In this document: positions 1 through 9,021 of the stretch, piece by piece
How positions within the stretch are numbered: position 1 is the stretch's first letter
Layout: each line of letters starts with the position of its first letter
Assembly: GCA_032173965.1 (NCBI GenBank)
Contig: CM063290.1
Coordinates: 1,736,001-1,800,000, forward strand
Direction: 5' to 3'
DNA length: 64,000 nt
From: Sitta carolinensis
Taxonomy: Eukaryota; Chordata; Aves; Passeriformes; Sittidae
The notes under the pieces: model-generated
Told to the model about the DNA's origin: nothing
Seen by the model: the letters and a program-made list of their open reading frames with translations, nothing else
The model's database searches: none
Translations under genes and position numbers: made by a program

Positions 1-364
1 TCTCACAGCATGAACTCATCACCATCTCCTTGGAAAACAGGAGATAAAGGAAATCCCTGTGTTCTTTGTGGGAACTCATCCCTTCTGTGCAGTGGTGCTC
101 AGCAGGGACAGGAACTACACTCACACCAACTGTAACTGCTCCAGAACACATGGAGCAAAGTCCTCTCCAGATCCCAGGTTATTGCTGTACATGAGGAACA
201 GGATAATGGAGAAGGGATATTTATTCTTCACATCCGTTTTTAAGGGGACTTGTGGGAAGAATCTTGGGAGCGTCTGGAGCTTAGAATCTAACCCCGAAAA
301 ACCTCCGATTAGAAACGGCTCCCCGCGTTTCTCAGCGCTTTCCCCGGCGTGTTTTGCGTTGCAG
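1..364 (+). other. SMC4 intron (partial)
   Basis: Intron sequence up to the acceptor at 363-364. I see no SMC4 homology upstream of 365. The overlapping open frames come from the GC-rich exon and repeat. Confidence 0.7.
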
Positions 365-547
365 ATCTCCAAGTTATCCCTGCACGCCATCGAGGGCGAG
401 GCCCCCGAGGAGCTGCGGGCGCTGCGGGAGGCGGAGCTGGAGGCGCTGCAGGAGCCGGACGCGCTCAGCAAGAGGATCGCGCTGCTGGAGGCGCAGCGCC
501 ACCAGCTCCGCCCCAACCTGGGGGCCATCGCCGAGTACCGGAGCAAG
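365..547 (+). CDS. SMC4: SMC4 exon, coiled-coil segment
   Basis: The acceptor is tgcgttgcag ending at 364 and the donor is AAG|gtgacg at 548. There are 61 in-frame codons from ISKLSL to AEYRSK. The block IALLEAQ..KPNLGAIAEY-like (here RPNLGAIAEY) matches human SMC4. The exon is much more GC-rich than its human counterpart, and a G-run array begins a few bases after the donor. Confidence 0.93.
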
Positions 548-3500
548 GTGACGGCCCGGGGGCACCCGGGGGAGCAGCCCGGCCCGGGGGGACCCGGGGG
601 AGCAGCCCGGCCCCGGGGGGACTCGGGGGACCCGGGGGGAGCAGCCCGGCCCCGGGGGAGCAGCCCGGCTCCGGGAGGACCCGGGGGAGCAGCCCGGCCC
701 CGGGGGACCCGGGGGGAGCAGCCCGGCCCCGGGGGGACCCGGGGGGGGGAGCAGCCCGGCCCGGGGGGACTCGGGGGACCCGGGGGGAGCAGCCCGGCCC
801 CGGGGGGAGCAGCCCGGCCCCGGGGGGAGCAGCCCAGCCCCAGGCACCCCAGCAGAACAGGGCTCATCCCTCCTCCCTGCTTTTGGAAGCCCGCAGTTTG
901 TCCGTTCCTGTTGTTAGCAGCTCGTCCTTAGCCAAATAAAAGCTTCCACGTGCCTTTTGTTTCCCACACCAGCAGTGTGGCAGGTGACAGCGACTTGCTG
1001 GGTGATCTTGAAGTCTTTTCCAATCTGAGTAATTCCGTGATCGTCCTGGGAATGTTTATTTAATAGAGTCAAGTGTTCACAGCCAAGACAGACACACAAT
1101 CCCGGGATTTTTCCCTCCTTATATTAGTAATAGTGAACAGTTCAACAGATGAAATATTTTTTATTTTGACACAGGTTTGTTTTTTTTGTTTTCTCTCAGC
1201 AGCAGATGTGGGAAAAGAGACATAATTTGGGGGTTTTGTTTCAGGGCTGCTAGCCAAGCTGGGGAAAAGGAATGTCCAAATGGTGGGGGAAGTGGTTTAA
1301 ACCCTAAACTGAGGAGGCAGCAGCTCTGAGTGCCCTCGGTTGTCTTCCCCTGCAGGAGGAGCTGTACCTGAAGCACGTGGGAGAACTGGACAACATCACC
1401 AGCGAGAGGGACAAATTCAGAGAGGCCTTTGAAGATCTCAGGAAGCAGAGGCTGAATGAATTCATGGCAGGGTTTAATGTCATCACCAACAAGCTGAAGG
1501 AGAACTACCAGATGCTCACACTGGGAGGGGATGCTGAGCTGGAGCTTGTGGACAGTCTGGATCCCTTCTCAGAGGGAATCATGTTCAGGTTTTCAAAATA
1601 CTTTATATTCTGTTAATTTTTAATCACCATAGTCCTTTGTTCAACCTTTTTTTAAAGTAGATGTTCATTGATCATCAGTGAACTAAGAAGGGCTCAACGT
1701 GGGCAAATAGTGACAGAAACCACAACTTTTTAGCTGTCAGATTTCTCGTGGAGAAATCAGGAACTCAAGCAGTTGGAAAGGTTTGAACTCACTTCCCAGC
1801 ACTTTTTAATTCCCAGGTCCCTTCATTGTGCCTAGGGAACCATGGCAGTGTTCTGTCAGAAATGGTCCCAGGGTAAATTCCCTGATTGGGAATTCAGCTG
1901 GCAAGGGCAGCACTCAGTGGGCTCAGGTGCTGCAGTTCCTGCAGGAACAGCCCAGGCTCAGAATTCCTGACGTGTTGTCCCTGAAAATCAGCCTCTGATT
2001 TGTTTGGGTATAATGGAGTCAGTTCTCATGAATTGTAATATAAACAAGGATCATGTATGCATTCCTTTGTAAAAGATCTCACCTGATGGACTTCTCCAGT
2101 GAGCAGTGGAGATGGAGAGGTGGGAACTTCTCTGTCCAACCTCTGATCACTGTCCAGAAACTTATAGATACGAGGTCAACAATAAACCAGAGAGTTCTTT
2201 TCCTCTGCCCTCCCTGAACCCTGCTGTGTGTGTTCCTGTGTGTTCCTATCTGTCACAGTAACACTGACAGACCCAAATCTTGTTCTGTTCCAGTGTCCGG
2301 CCTCCCAAGAAAAGCTGGAAGAAAATCTTCAACCTGTCAGGAGGAGAGAAGACCCTGAGCTCCCTGGCCCTGGTGTTTGCCCTGCACCACTACAAACCCA
2401 CCCCCCTGTACTTCATGGACGAGATCGACGCCGCCCTCGACTTCAAGAACGTCTCCATCGTGGCTTTGTACATCTATGTGAGTCCCTCCCCCTGCCCGGG
2501 GCTCCCTGCTCCCCCTGCCCGGGGCTCCCTGCTCCCCCTGCCCGGGGCTCCCTGCTCCCCCTGCCCGGGGCTCCCTGCTCCCCCTGCCCGGGGCTCCCTG
2601 CTCCCCCTGCCCGGGGCTCCCTCCTCCCCCTGCCCGGGGCTCCCTCCTCCCCCTGCCCGGGGCTCCCTGCTCCTGCCCGGGGCTCCCTGCTCCCCCTGCC
2701 CGGGGCTCCCTCCTCCCCCTGCCCGGGGCTCCCTGCTCCCCCTGCCCGGGGCTCCCTGCTCCCCCTGCCCGGGGCTCCCTCCTCCCCCTGCCCGGGGCTC
2801 CCTGCTCCTGCCCGGGGCTCCCTGCTCCTGCCCGGGGCTCCCTGCTCCCTGCCCAGGGCTCCCTCCTCCCCCCTGCCCCGGGGCTCCCTGCTCCTGCCCG
2901 GGGCTCCCTCCTCCCCCTGCCCGGGGCTCCCCCCTGCTCCCTGCCTGCCGGGGCTCTGCCCTCCCCTCCCCCTGCCCGGGGCTCCCTGCCCCTGCCCGGG
3001 GCTCCCTCCTCCCCCTGCCCGGGGCTCCTCCTGCCCTCCCTCCCCCCTGCCGGGGCTCCCTGCCCCTGCCCGGGGCTCCCTCCCCTCCCCTCCTGCCCCG
3101 GGGCTCCCTCCTCCCCCTGCCCGGGGCTCCCTGCTCCTGCCCGGGGCTCCCTCCTCCCCCTGCCCGGGGCTCCCTCCTCCTCCCCCCTGCCCGCCGGGGC
3201 TCCCTGCTCCTGCCCGGGGCTCCCTCTCCCTGCCCGGGGCTCCCTGCCCCTGCCCGGGGCTCCCCTGCTTCTCCCCCTGCCCGGGGCTCCCTGCCTGCCG
3301 GCTCCCTGCCCTGCCCGGGGCTCCCTCCTCCCCCTGCCCGGGGCTCCCTCCTCCCCCTGCCCGGGGCTCCCTCCTCCCCCTGCCCGGGGCTCCCTGCTCC
3401 CCCTGCCCGGGCTCCCTGCTCCCCCTGCCCGGGGCTCCCTGCTCCTCCCGGGGCTCCCTGCCCCCTGCCCGGGGCTCCCTGCTCCTGCCCGGGGCTCCCT

Positions 3501-4601
3501 GCTCCTGCCCGGGGCTCCCTGCCCCCTGCCCGCGGGCTCCCTGCCCTGCCCGGGGCTCCCGCGGTCCCTGCTCCTGCCCAGGGCTCCCTCCTCCTGCCCG
3601 GGGCTCCCTGCTCCTGCCCAGGGCTCCCTGCTCCTGCCCAGAGCTCCCTGCTCCTGCCCAGGGCTCCCTGCTCCTGCCCAGGGCTCCCTGCTCCTGCCCA
3701 GGGCTCCCTGCTCCTGCCCAGAGCTCCCTGCTCCTGCCCAGGGCTCCCTGCTCCTGCCCAGGGCTCCCTGCTCCTGCCCAGGGCTCCCTGCTCCTGCCCA
3801 GAGCTCCCTGCTCCTGCCCAGAGCTCCCTGCCCCTGCCCGGGGCTCCCTGCTCCTGCCCGGAGCTCCCTGCTCCTGCCCGGGGCTCCCTGCTCCTGCCCA
3901 GGGCTCCCTGCTCCTGCCCGGGGCTCCCTGCTCCTGCCCAGGGCTCCCTGCTCCTGCCCAGGGCTCCCTGCTCCTGCCCAGGGCTCTCTCCCCCTGACCA
4001 GGGGACAGAGTGGCCACAAGCTCACAGCAGACTGAAGGTCTGACCTGCTGCAGTTCTGCTTCCCCCAAAAGCATCAGCCCTTGTCAAACACACAACTTTA
4101 GCTGATGCCTCCAAGCTTCCTTGGATTTACACTTCCATGTCATTCCCATCAGTGTCTTTGATCTAGATCTTATTTATAATTTATGCCCCTTACACGGCTC
4201 CAGTTCAGGTAATTAAAAAATTGAATATTCAGAGTTACATTAACTGCAGTTTTGGAAAGAGGTGGCAAAGATGAGGAGCAGCTACCTCAGATGTGGGGAA
4301 CACTTGGAAGTTCCCTGCCTGCAGCTGGTTTTCAACTTGGCTTTGTGTGTCCCCCCAGCTCCGAGGGGAGTTTGGGACTGCTGGGCACTAACACCAATCC
4401 CTTCTGTTCCAGGAACAAACCAGAAACGCCCAGTTCATCATCATCTCCCTGAGGAACAACATGTTTGAGATTGCAGACAGATTAGTTGGGATTTATAAAA
4501 CCCAGAACACCACCAAAAACGTGGCCACCAACCCCAAAATCCTGGCTGTGAAAGGACTGGAGGAACTTGGCCTGCCTGTGTGCAGTGTAGCTCAAAAATA
4601 G
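365..4601 (+). CDS. SMC4: SMC4, condensin ATPase subunit (3' part, four coding exons)
   Basis: SMC4 pairs with SMC2 as the ATPase core of condensin I and II, which compact mitotic chromosomes. The window holds only the C-terminal part: the distal coiled coil and the C-terminal half of the ABC head. Coding exons are 365-547, 1356-1588, 2294-2477 and 4413-4601; all junctions are GT-AG and the phases join. Visible motifs are the coiled-coil block RKQRLNEFMAGF, the ABC signature LSGGEKTLSS and Walker B LYFMDEIDAALD. These match human SMC4 nearly residue for residue. The C terminus differs: after NPK, human SMC4 ends within about six residues, whereas here about 20 more follow, ending in VAQK. The upstream exons, and the miR-15b/16-2 host intron known in mammals, lie off the left edge. 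TRIM59 converges from the right, with about 855 bp between stop codons. Confidence 0.97.
553..845 (+). repeat. G-rich minisatellite in SMC4 intron
   Basis: About 13-15 imperfect copies of a 19-23 bp unit around CCGGGGGGAGCAGCCCGG. It starts about 6 bp after the exon donor. It has many runs of 4-7 G on the mRNA strand, so G-quadruplex formation in DNA or pre-mRNA is plausible. The rest of the intron (846-1355) is unremarkable. Confidence 0.92.
1356..1588 (+). CDS. SMC4: SMC4 exon, coiled coil to head transition
   Basis: The acceptor is cttcccctgcag ending at 1355 and the donor is TTCAG|gttttc at 1589. It encodes EELYLKHVGELDNITSERD through DPFSEGIMF and ends in phase 2, so that AG plus T from the next exon makes the conserved Ser of MFSVRPPKKSW. 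Confidence 0.96.
1965..2245 (+). mobile_element. LTR-like dispersed repeat, copy 1
   Basis: This stretch of the SMC4 intron (1589-2293) is clearly related to 62134-62421. Shared blocks include CTGAAAATCAGCCT, AAACAAGGATCATGT, TTACATTCCTTTGTAAAAGA-like sequence, CTTCTCTGTCCAA and GTCCAGAAACTTATAGATAC, followed by an AATAAA. Two copies in unrelated introns, plus an internal poly(A) signal, suggest a solo LTR of an endogenous retrovirus. The exact ends are not resolved. No coding part is present. Confidence 0.7.
2294..2477 (+). CDS. SMC4: SMC4 exon with ABC signature and Walker B
   Basis: The acceptor is tctgttccag ending at 2293 and the donor is TAT|gtgagt at 2478. It encodes VRPPKKSWKKIFNLSGGEKT and on through Walker B (FMDEIDAALD) to VALYIY. 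These are the catalytic head motifs of SMC ATPases, all intact. A C-rich minisatellite starts about 8 bp after the donor. Confidence 0.97.
2485..3995 (+). repeat. C-rich minisatellite filling the SMC4 intron
   Basis: About 70 tandem units. In the 5' part the unit is 23 bp (CTCCCCCTGCCCGGGGCTCC plus CTG) with many small deletions. From about 3575 to 3990 it becomes a regular 20-bp unit, CTCCTGCCCAGGGCTCCCTG. The array begins about 8 bp after the donor of the preceding exon. The long open frames across it on both strands are repeat artefacts. Confidence 0.95.
4413..4601 (+). CDS. SMC4: SMC4 terminal coding exon
   Basis: The acceptor is cttctgttccag ending at 4412 and the stop is TAG at 4599-4601. 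It encodes 62 residues beginning EQTRNAQFIIISLRNNMFEI, the conserved head C terminus. The last 20 or so residues are unlike the human tail. Confidence 0.95.
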   Translation, partial: EQTRNAQFIIISLRNNMFEIADRLVGIYKTQNTTKNVATNPKILAVKGLEELGLPVCSVAQK

Positions 4602-5456
4602 GGAGGAAGCAACTTTTCCAGCCCATGGCTGCTGTTTATTTTTTTTCTTATCTCATTTGGTATTGTAGGCTTTGTTTCGTTTTGCACATTTTGAATAAAG
4701 TTTGTAAAAATTTATATTGTTAATATAAACACAGCCTCAAAAAATGCCACTTTTCCAATGTCATGTAAAAATTGAGGAAAGGGGAGATGTAAGCTGATGA
4801 AAATAGAGAGTGCATCAGGTTTACCAGGGAGCACAAAGACACCAATTGAAGGAATCAGTGTAATTTATTACAATGCCAAGAGTTACAGGAGGAGCTCAGC
4901 AAGGCACCTGAGCTTTGGCAGAGAATTCCAGGAGGGTGTTAAGGACTCAATTCTGCAGCTGTGGATCAAGGCAAAACTCTCCTCACCTTCAGTGGATCAG
5001 AACTTTAGTTCAGAGGAGATCCATGCAGTAGAGGAAAGGAAGGATATTGAAATACAAGTGTAGAGCTGTAGCAATCCAGCTTTCAGGGAGAAAATGAAAA
5101 TAACGCTGAGTTGCTGCACCAGGTGGTCAGGCTAATCGAGGCAGTCAGGAAGAATTGATTCTGCACAGCTCCTGGGGCAGGGCACAGCTCCTGCACTCTG
5201 TGCTGCAGGCACTGCAGGAATCTGAGCAATGCACAGCTGGAAAAGCCAGAGAGGCTGGAGAGGAGCTGGTGTGGTCCCAGGTGAGGTGTCCTTGTGCCAT
5301 CAGGACATGAGTGCGAGCAGGCTCAGCAGGAGAAGGCTGGGCTCAGGAAAAGCAGCCTGGAGTGCAGATGCTGCTGTTTGCTTTCCAGAGCACTGGCTTT
5401 GGCGTTTTGGGAGGGGGGTTCCATTCCCCAGCCCAGGGCAGGCTCCTGCCTTCCCA
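4602..5456. other. Convergent 3' ends of SMC4 and TRIM59
   Basis: No gene lies here beyond UTR sequence. On the plus strand it has the SMC4 AATAAA at 4694. On the minus strand a TTTATT at about 4863 (AATAAA when reversed) could end TRIM59 transcripts. No strong repeat was seen. Confidence 0.6.
4694..4699 (+). terminator. SMC4 poly(A) signal candidate
   Basis: A canonical AATAAA lies 93 bp after the SMC4 stop, followed by a T/GT-rich stretch, which is ordinary for a short 3' UTR. Other AATAAA hexamers downstream cannot be excluded. Confidence 0.7.
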
Positions 5457-6455
5457 TCACTCAAACCAAGGCCGTTGGTTCAAACTCTCCCAGACTGCTA
5501 TCAGTATTTCCTTCCACGTGTACTTGCCTTTGGGAGCCAGGTACAGCTTGGGAGTGGGGATGGTGTGCAGCTGCCCCAGCTCCACTTTAGACCTGTCCTG
5601 CAGCACCTTCTCGATCCTGGGACGAATCTCCAGAGCTTCAGGCTCCGGGAGCTGCCTCTGTTTGAGGGTTTGGAGCCGCAGCTTCAGCTCCTCCAGCTGC
5701 CTCAGGAAACGCACCGGGGACTCCTCCTCCTGCACAGCCGAGTGCAGCTCCTTTAACTCCCTCTCCTCGAGCTTCAGCTTTTCCACCTCCTCCAGGAGGG
5801 GATTGTATTTCTCCAAAGCCTGAGCCTCCAGCTCATCCAGTTGGCTCAGCAGATCTGCTTTTTGGTGCTCCAAGACATCACCGAGCTCCTTAAAATAGCG
5901 CAGCACAGCTTCCCTGTCGCTGTCCAGGTCGCTCAGGCACAGAGCCCTGTGCTCCTGCAGCCTCTGGGCCAGCTCCTCGGCGTGGCGGGGCTCCTGCAGC
6001 TCCTGCCGCAGCCGGCCCCAGGCCTGCCTGCCCTTCCTGTGGGCGCTCTGCAGGTCAGCGATGGCGTGCCCGCGGTGCTTGCCCACCGTGAGGCACTGGC
6101 CGCACACCAGCTGCTGCTCCTGCAGGCAGTAAACGTTCAGCGGCTGCCGGGGGTGCGCGCTGCACGTCCCGGCTCCATCGCCATCGCCATCGCCATCGCC
6201 GGGCGGCTCCTGCTGCTGCCGCCTCCACTTGTCGATGACAGCCTGGAGCGCGGAGTTGCGGGGCAGCGCGTGGGGCGCGGGCACGGCCAGCGGGGCGCGG
6301 CACGTGGGGCAGCGGGGCCGGGGCGCGCCGGGCGCGGGCTGCAGCAGCGCCCGCAGGCACGGCCCGCAGAACGTGTGCGAGCACGGCAGCAAACGCGGCT
6401 CCGAGAAGATGTCACAGCACAGGGCACAGGTGAGCTCCTCCGCCAGCCGCTCCAT
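5457..6455 (-). CDS. TRIM59: TRIM59, RING-type E3 ubiquitin ligase (short C terminus)
   Basis: TRIM59 is a tripartite-motif E3 ligase, normally ER-anchored by a C-terminal transmembrane helix and linked to innate signalling. This 332-residue protein starts at MERLAEELTC (6455), the Met aligned with the family N terminus. An upstream in-frame Met at 6608 would read across a good splice acceptor (tttccccctaag, exon start 6528), so it was rejected. It has a C3HC4 RING (C10, C13, C25, H27, C30, C33, C49, C52) and a B-box (C98, H101, C110, C118, ending GKHRGH). A coiled coil follows at about 145-270, with the family block REAVLRYFKEL. Human TRIM59 has 403 residues; here the frame stops soon after the PKLYLAPKG region, without the membrane helix. 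A (GATGGC)-type run encodes GDGDGDGDG at about residues 87-94. Confidence 0.9.
   Translation of the reverse strand: MERLAEELTCALCCDIFSEPRLLPCSHTFCGPCLRALLQPAPGAPRPRCPTCRAPLAVPAPHALPRNSALQAVIDKWRRQQQEPPGDGDGDGDGAGTCSAHPRQPLNVYCLQEQQLVCGQCLTVGKHRGHAIADLQSAHRKGRQAWGRLRQELQEPRHAEELAQRLQEHRALCLSDLDSDREAVLRYFKELGDVLEHQKADLLSQLDELEAQALEKYNPLLEEVEKLKLEERELKELHSAVQEEESPVRFLRQLEELKLRLQTLKQRQLPEPEALEIRPRIEKVLQDRSKVELGQLHTIPTPKLYLAPKGKYTWKEILIAVWESLNQRPWFE
6175..6200 (+). repeat. Hexanucleotide repeat inside TRIM59 coding sequence
   Basis: About four copies of CCATCG (GATGGC-type on the coding strand). It adds a Gly-Asp repeat between the RING and the B-box, where the family normally has an Asp/Glu-rich linker. 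Confidence 0.85.
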
Positions 6456-6528
6456 GGCCTGCCGGGACACGCGGGCAGGATTCAGCTCGGCTGCGGCGTC
6501 TCCTCGCCGGGAATTCCCTGCCTCGGAG

Positions 6529-7225
6529 CTTAGGGGGAAAGAAACAACCCAAGGGAAGTGAGCAGCGCGGCAAGGGGCTCGGCAAATTCCACGCTGTACT
6601 CGGAGCATTCAGCCGGCCGTACCCATACCGTTCATATCCAACCCGAAAAACTCCAGGAACGGCAGCAATCTGCCACTAGACTGCAGTGGGAAACGAGAGC
6701 AGAGTGGGGAAAGCAGAACTCGAATTTCTAAATAACCCCAGAGCTATGGAACTTTTCTCCCACCAGGAGTGATATTTCAATGAGAACAGAAGTACAGGAT
6801 GGAAATTTCTAAATAACAGGCATTCAGAGCTATGGAACTTTTCTCCCACCAGAAGTAATATTTTCAATGTGAACAGAAGTGCAGGGTTTTTTTCTCTGCC
6901 CCCACTTGTTTCAAATGTTACTTTTGTAACATAAAATAGCCAAATGTGCATTTAACAGTCACATTTAGAAGCTCTCTCAAGGCTCTGGCACAGAAAATCC
7001 ATCTCGGCAGCCCTCACAGACACCACCAGACCAGGAATCACTCCTGGATTGCTTGAAGCACAAAACTGAAAAATCAGCTTTCACTTTCCATTCTCTGCAA
7101 GGTCGCTGTGTTCCGTTTCCCAGCTGAGGGCGATCACGGTGCAAAGTCCCACGTTTTATGATTCTCTATTCCCCTCTACCGCTTCCAGAGCCGAGGCTGA
7201 CCGCCCCGCTCCCAGCCCGAGGGGC
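6529..7225 (-). other. TRIM59 5' intron with an 80-bp tandem duplication
   Basis: Between the acceptor at 6529-6530 and the donor cluster at 7226-7264. It includes two copies of an about 80-bp segment (about 6723-6803 and 6805-6890) sharing GAGCTATGGAACTTTTCTCC and ATTTCTAAATAAC. No coding potential seen. Confidence 0.6.
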
Positions 7226-7264
7226 GCTCACCTGTTACTCACCTGTTACTCACCTGTTACTCAC
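7226..7264 (-). promoter_or_regulatory. Four tandem 5' splice sites, TRIM59 leader exon
   Basis: Read on the minus strand, GTGAGTAACAG is repeated three times and followed by GTGAGC, giving four donor-like GT sites exactly 11 nt apart (GT at 7264, 7253, 7242 and 7231). They lie between the TRIM59 coding exon acceptor and the upstream CpG-rich region. They probably define the 3' end of a non-coding first exon. That role is inferred; the repeat itself is plain in the sequence. Confidence 0.55.
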
Positions 7265-7363
7265 CGCACCCTGCAGCTCCCGGAGCTGAAACGGGGAAAG
7301 CGGCGCTCCCCGGGCCGGGACACTCAGGCTGCGGGGACCCTCGGCACCCGCCCGGGGGGCTCC

Positions 7364-8160
7364 TCTCGGCAACGGAGCCGCTCCGGGTCCCTCTCGGGGG
7401 GGGCTCCTCTCGGCAACGGAGCCGCTCCGGGTCCTTCTCTGGGGGCTCCTCTCGGCAACGGAGCCGCTCCGGGTCCCTCTCGGGGGGCTCCGCTCGGCAA
7501 TGAAGCCGCTCCGGGTCCCTCTCGGGGGGCTCCTCTCTGCGCTGCAGCCGCTCCGGGTCCCTCTCGGGGGGCTCCGCCCGGCGCTGCAGCCGCTCCGGGT
7601 CCTTCTCTGGGGGCTCCGCTCGGCGGTGCAGCCGCTCCGGGTCTCTCTCTGGGGTCTCCTCTCGGCAATGGAGCCGCTCCGGGTCCTTCTTGGGGCTCCG
7701 CTCGGCGCTGAGCCGCTCCGGTCCCTCTCTGGGCTCCTCTCGGCAATGGAGCCGCTCCGGGTCTCTCTCTGGGGTCTCTGCTCGGCGCTGCAGCCGCTCC
7801 GGGTCCCTCTCTGGGGGCTCCGCCCGGCGCTGCAGCCGCTCCGGGTCCCTCTCTGGGGGCTCCTCTCGGCAATGGAGCCGCTCCGGGTCCCTCTCTGGGG
7901 TCTCCTCTCGGCGCTGCAGCCGCTCCGGGTCCCTCTCTGGGGTCTCCGCTCGGCGCTGCAGCCGCTCCGGGTCCCTCTCTGGGGGCTCCTCTCGGCGCTG
8001 CAGCCGCTCCGGGTCCTCTGGGGGCTCCTCTCGGCAATGGAGCCGCTCCGGTCCTTCTCTGGGGGCTCCTCTCGGCAATGGAGCCGCTCCGGGTCCTTCT
8101 CTGGGGGCTCCGCTCGGCGCTGCAGCCGCTCCGGTCCCGGCGCTCGGCGCTGCAGCCGCT
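7364..8160. repeat. 42-bp GC-rich minisatellite upstream of TRIM59
   Basis: About 19 copies of a 42-bp unit containing GCCGCTCCGGGTCCCTCTC and GGCTCCTCTCGGCAATG. Because 42 is a multiple of 3, several frames stay open on both strands; these are not genes. Confidence 0.95.
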
Positions 8161-8245
8161 CCCCCGGAGCTCCGCCCGGTAACGGCCGCGGCCCTCGAGT
8201 GCCATTGGCGGGAACGGGGCCGGGAACGGGCGGAGCTGAGGGAGG
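8161..8245 (-). promoter_or_regulatory. Candidate CpG promoter (TRIM59 side)
   Basis: CpG-dense and partly non-repetitive. It holds CCATTGGCGGG (a CCAAT box on the minus strand) and GC boxes (GGGCGGAGC). Sitting between two arrays and upstream of the TRIM59 leader donor, it is the best promoter candidate. The strand is not certain. Confidence 0.4.
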
Positions 8246-8404
8246 AGAGGGAGAGAGCAGGGATGGGACTGAGGGCAGGGATAAGGAGAGAGGGAAGGGA
8301 TGGAACTGAGGGCAGGGATGGAACTGAAGGCAGGGATGGAGGGAGGGCCGGGCCCCGCGGGATCCCTCCCTCCCTCGGCCGGCAGGAGCGGCGCTGGTGG
8401 AGCT

Positions 8405-8655
8405 GCGGTGGAGGAGCCGCGGGAGGAGCTGCCCGAGAGCAGGAACGCCCCGGGACAGGAGCTGCGGGGACACGGGAGCTGCCCGAGAGCAGGAACGCCC
8501 CGGGACAGGAGCTGCGGGACACGGGAGCTGCCCGAGAGCAGGAACGCCCGGACAGAGCTGCGGGACACGGAGCTGCCGAGAGAGGAACGCCCCGGGACAG
8601 GAGCTGCGGACACGGGAGCTGCCCGAGAGCAGGAACGCCCCGGGACAGGAGCTCA
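8405..8655. repeat. 49-bp minisatellite
   Basis: About five copies of a unit containing GAGCTGCCCGAGAGCAGGAA and CGCCCCGGGACAGGAGCTGC. An 18-bp repeat (GCAGGGATGGAACTGA) lies just before it at about 8255-8340. Confidence 0.9.
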
Positions 8656-8862
8656 CCGAGCACAGGAGCTGCCGGGACACAGGATCCCCCCGAGGAGCTC
8701 CGCGGGCACAGGAGCTCACAGGATCGCCCCGAGGAGCTCCGCGGGCACAGGAGCTCACAGGATCTCCCCGAGGAGCTCCGCGGGCACAGGAGCTCACAGG
8801 ATCTCCCCGAGGAGCTCCGCGGGCACAGGAGCTCACAGGATCTCCCCGAGGAGCTCCGCGGG
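8655..8862. repeat. 39-bp minisatellite
   Basis: Five copies of a unit built from CCCGAGGAGCTCCGCGGGCA and CAGGAGCTCACAGGATCT. The last three copies are nearly identical. A short (CAG)n at 8915-8935 and a (GAGCT)n run at 8952-8976 follow. Confidence 0.92.
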
Positions 8863-9021
8863 CGGGTCCCTGGGAGGCAGATCAGACCTCTGGCGGGGCT
8901 CAGGGGATGCAGCTGGAGCAGCAGCAGCAGCAGCACAGGTGAGATGAGGATGAGCTGAGCTGAGCTGAGCTGAGCGCGCTCCGTGCGCAGCAGGACCCGG
9001 AGCGGAGCGGCAGCCGCGCCT

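Noticed and set aside
2228..4074. Open frames of 540-590 codons over the SMC4 intron
   Set aside because: Only the first part overlaps a true SMC4 exon in one frame. The rest is the C-rich minisatellite between exons 2294-2477 and 4413-4601.
7139..8958. Several 180-560 codon frames, both strands
   Set aside because: Products of the 42-, 49- and 39-bp arrays; repetitive low-complexity peptides with no domain.
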